Below are positions 5,024 to 5,025 of a DNA stretch of 5,025 bases, piece after piece. The notes beneath the pieces are model-generated. The model saw only the letters and a program-made list of their open reading frames with translations. It was not told where the DNA came from and made no database searches. How positions within the stretch are numbered: the first letter of the stretch is position 1; every line of letters begins with the position of its first letter. The stretch lies in assembly GCA_023444765.1 (NCBI GenBank), contig JAEXLY010000054.1, forward strand, positions 1 through 5,025. Reading direction: 5' to 3'. Both the position numbers and the translations under genes were made by a program. This stretch comes from Pseudomonadota bacterium. Lineage in GTDB: Bacteria > Pseudomonadota > Gammaproteobacteria > Xanthomonadales > Xanthomonadaceae.

Positions 5024-5025
5024 CG

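Overview
The window is a very GC-rich stretch (about 70% by eye, with G/C at most third codon positions) of ordinary chromosomal housekeeping and accessory genes. The protein sequences resemble gammaproteobacterial families, and the combination suggests the Xanthomonadaceae/Lysobacteraceae (Lysobacter, Luteimonas, Xanthomonas-like). That placement is an inference from protein style and base composition; the window has no rRNA or other marker to prove it.

Layout, left to right. (1) The 3' three quarters of a phosphoglycolate phosphatase gene (gph, + strand) enters from the left edge. (2) It is followed by a small conserved hypothetical gene (+, 154 aa) with a strong ribosome binding site. (3) That gene converges on btuB (- strand), and a perfect 10-bp hairpin lies in the 33-bp gap between the two stop codons. 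(4) btuB, a TonB-dependent outer-membrane cobalamin receptor, starts at a GTG and is preceded by a complete cobalamin riboswitch, a candidate hairpin that would hide the ribosome binding site, and a TACAAT -10 box placed to start transcription at the first riboswitch helix. (5) Further upstream on the same strand is a two-gene unit, msrC (free methionine-(R)-sulfoxide reductase, GAF fold) and a TfoX C-terminal-domain protein, whose stop and start codons overlap as ATGA. (6) Divergent from msrC across a 122-bp gap is bioD (dethiobiotin synthetase, +), which is complete and ends two bases before the right edge.

The genes do not form one pathway. The clearest regulated unit is riboswitch-btuB: when cobalamin is plentiful the leader RNA should fold to shut down receptor synthesis. 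msrC and the TfoX-domain gene look like one translationally coupled operon. No mobile element, CRISPR array, tRNA, rRNA or phage gene is visible. I found no convincing previously undescribed system. The points most worth checking are the riboswitch expression platform, the possibly leaderless msrC mRNA, the unusual BtuB C-terminus and cysteine pair, and the uncharacterised 154-aa protein.
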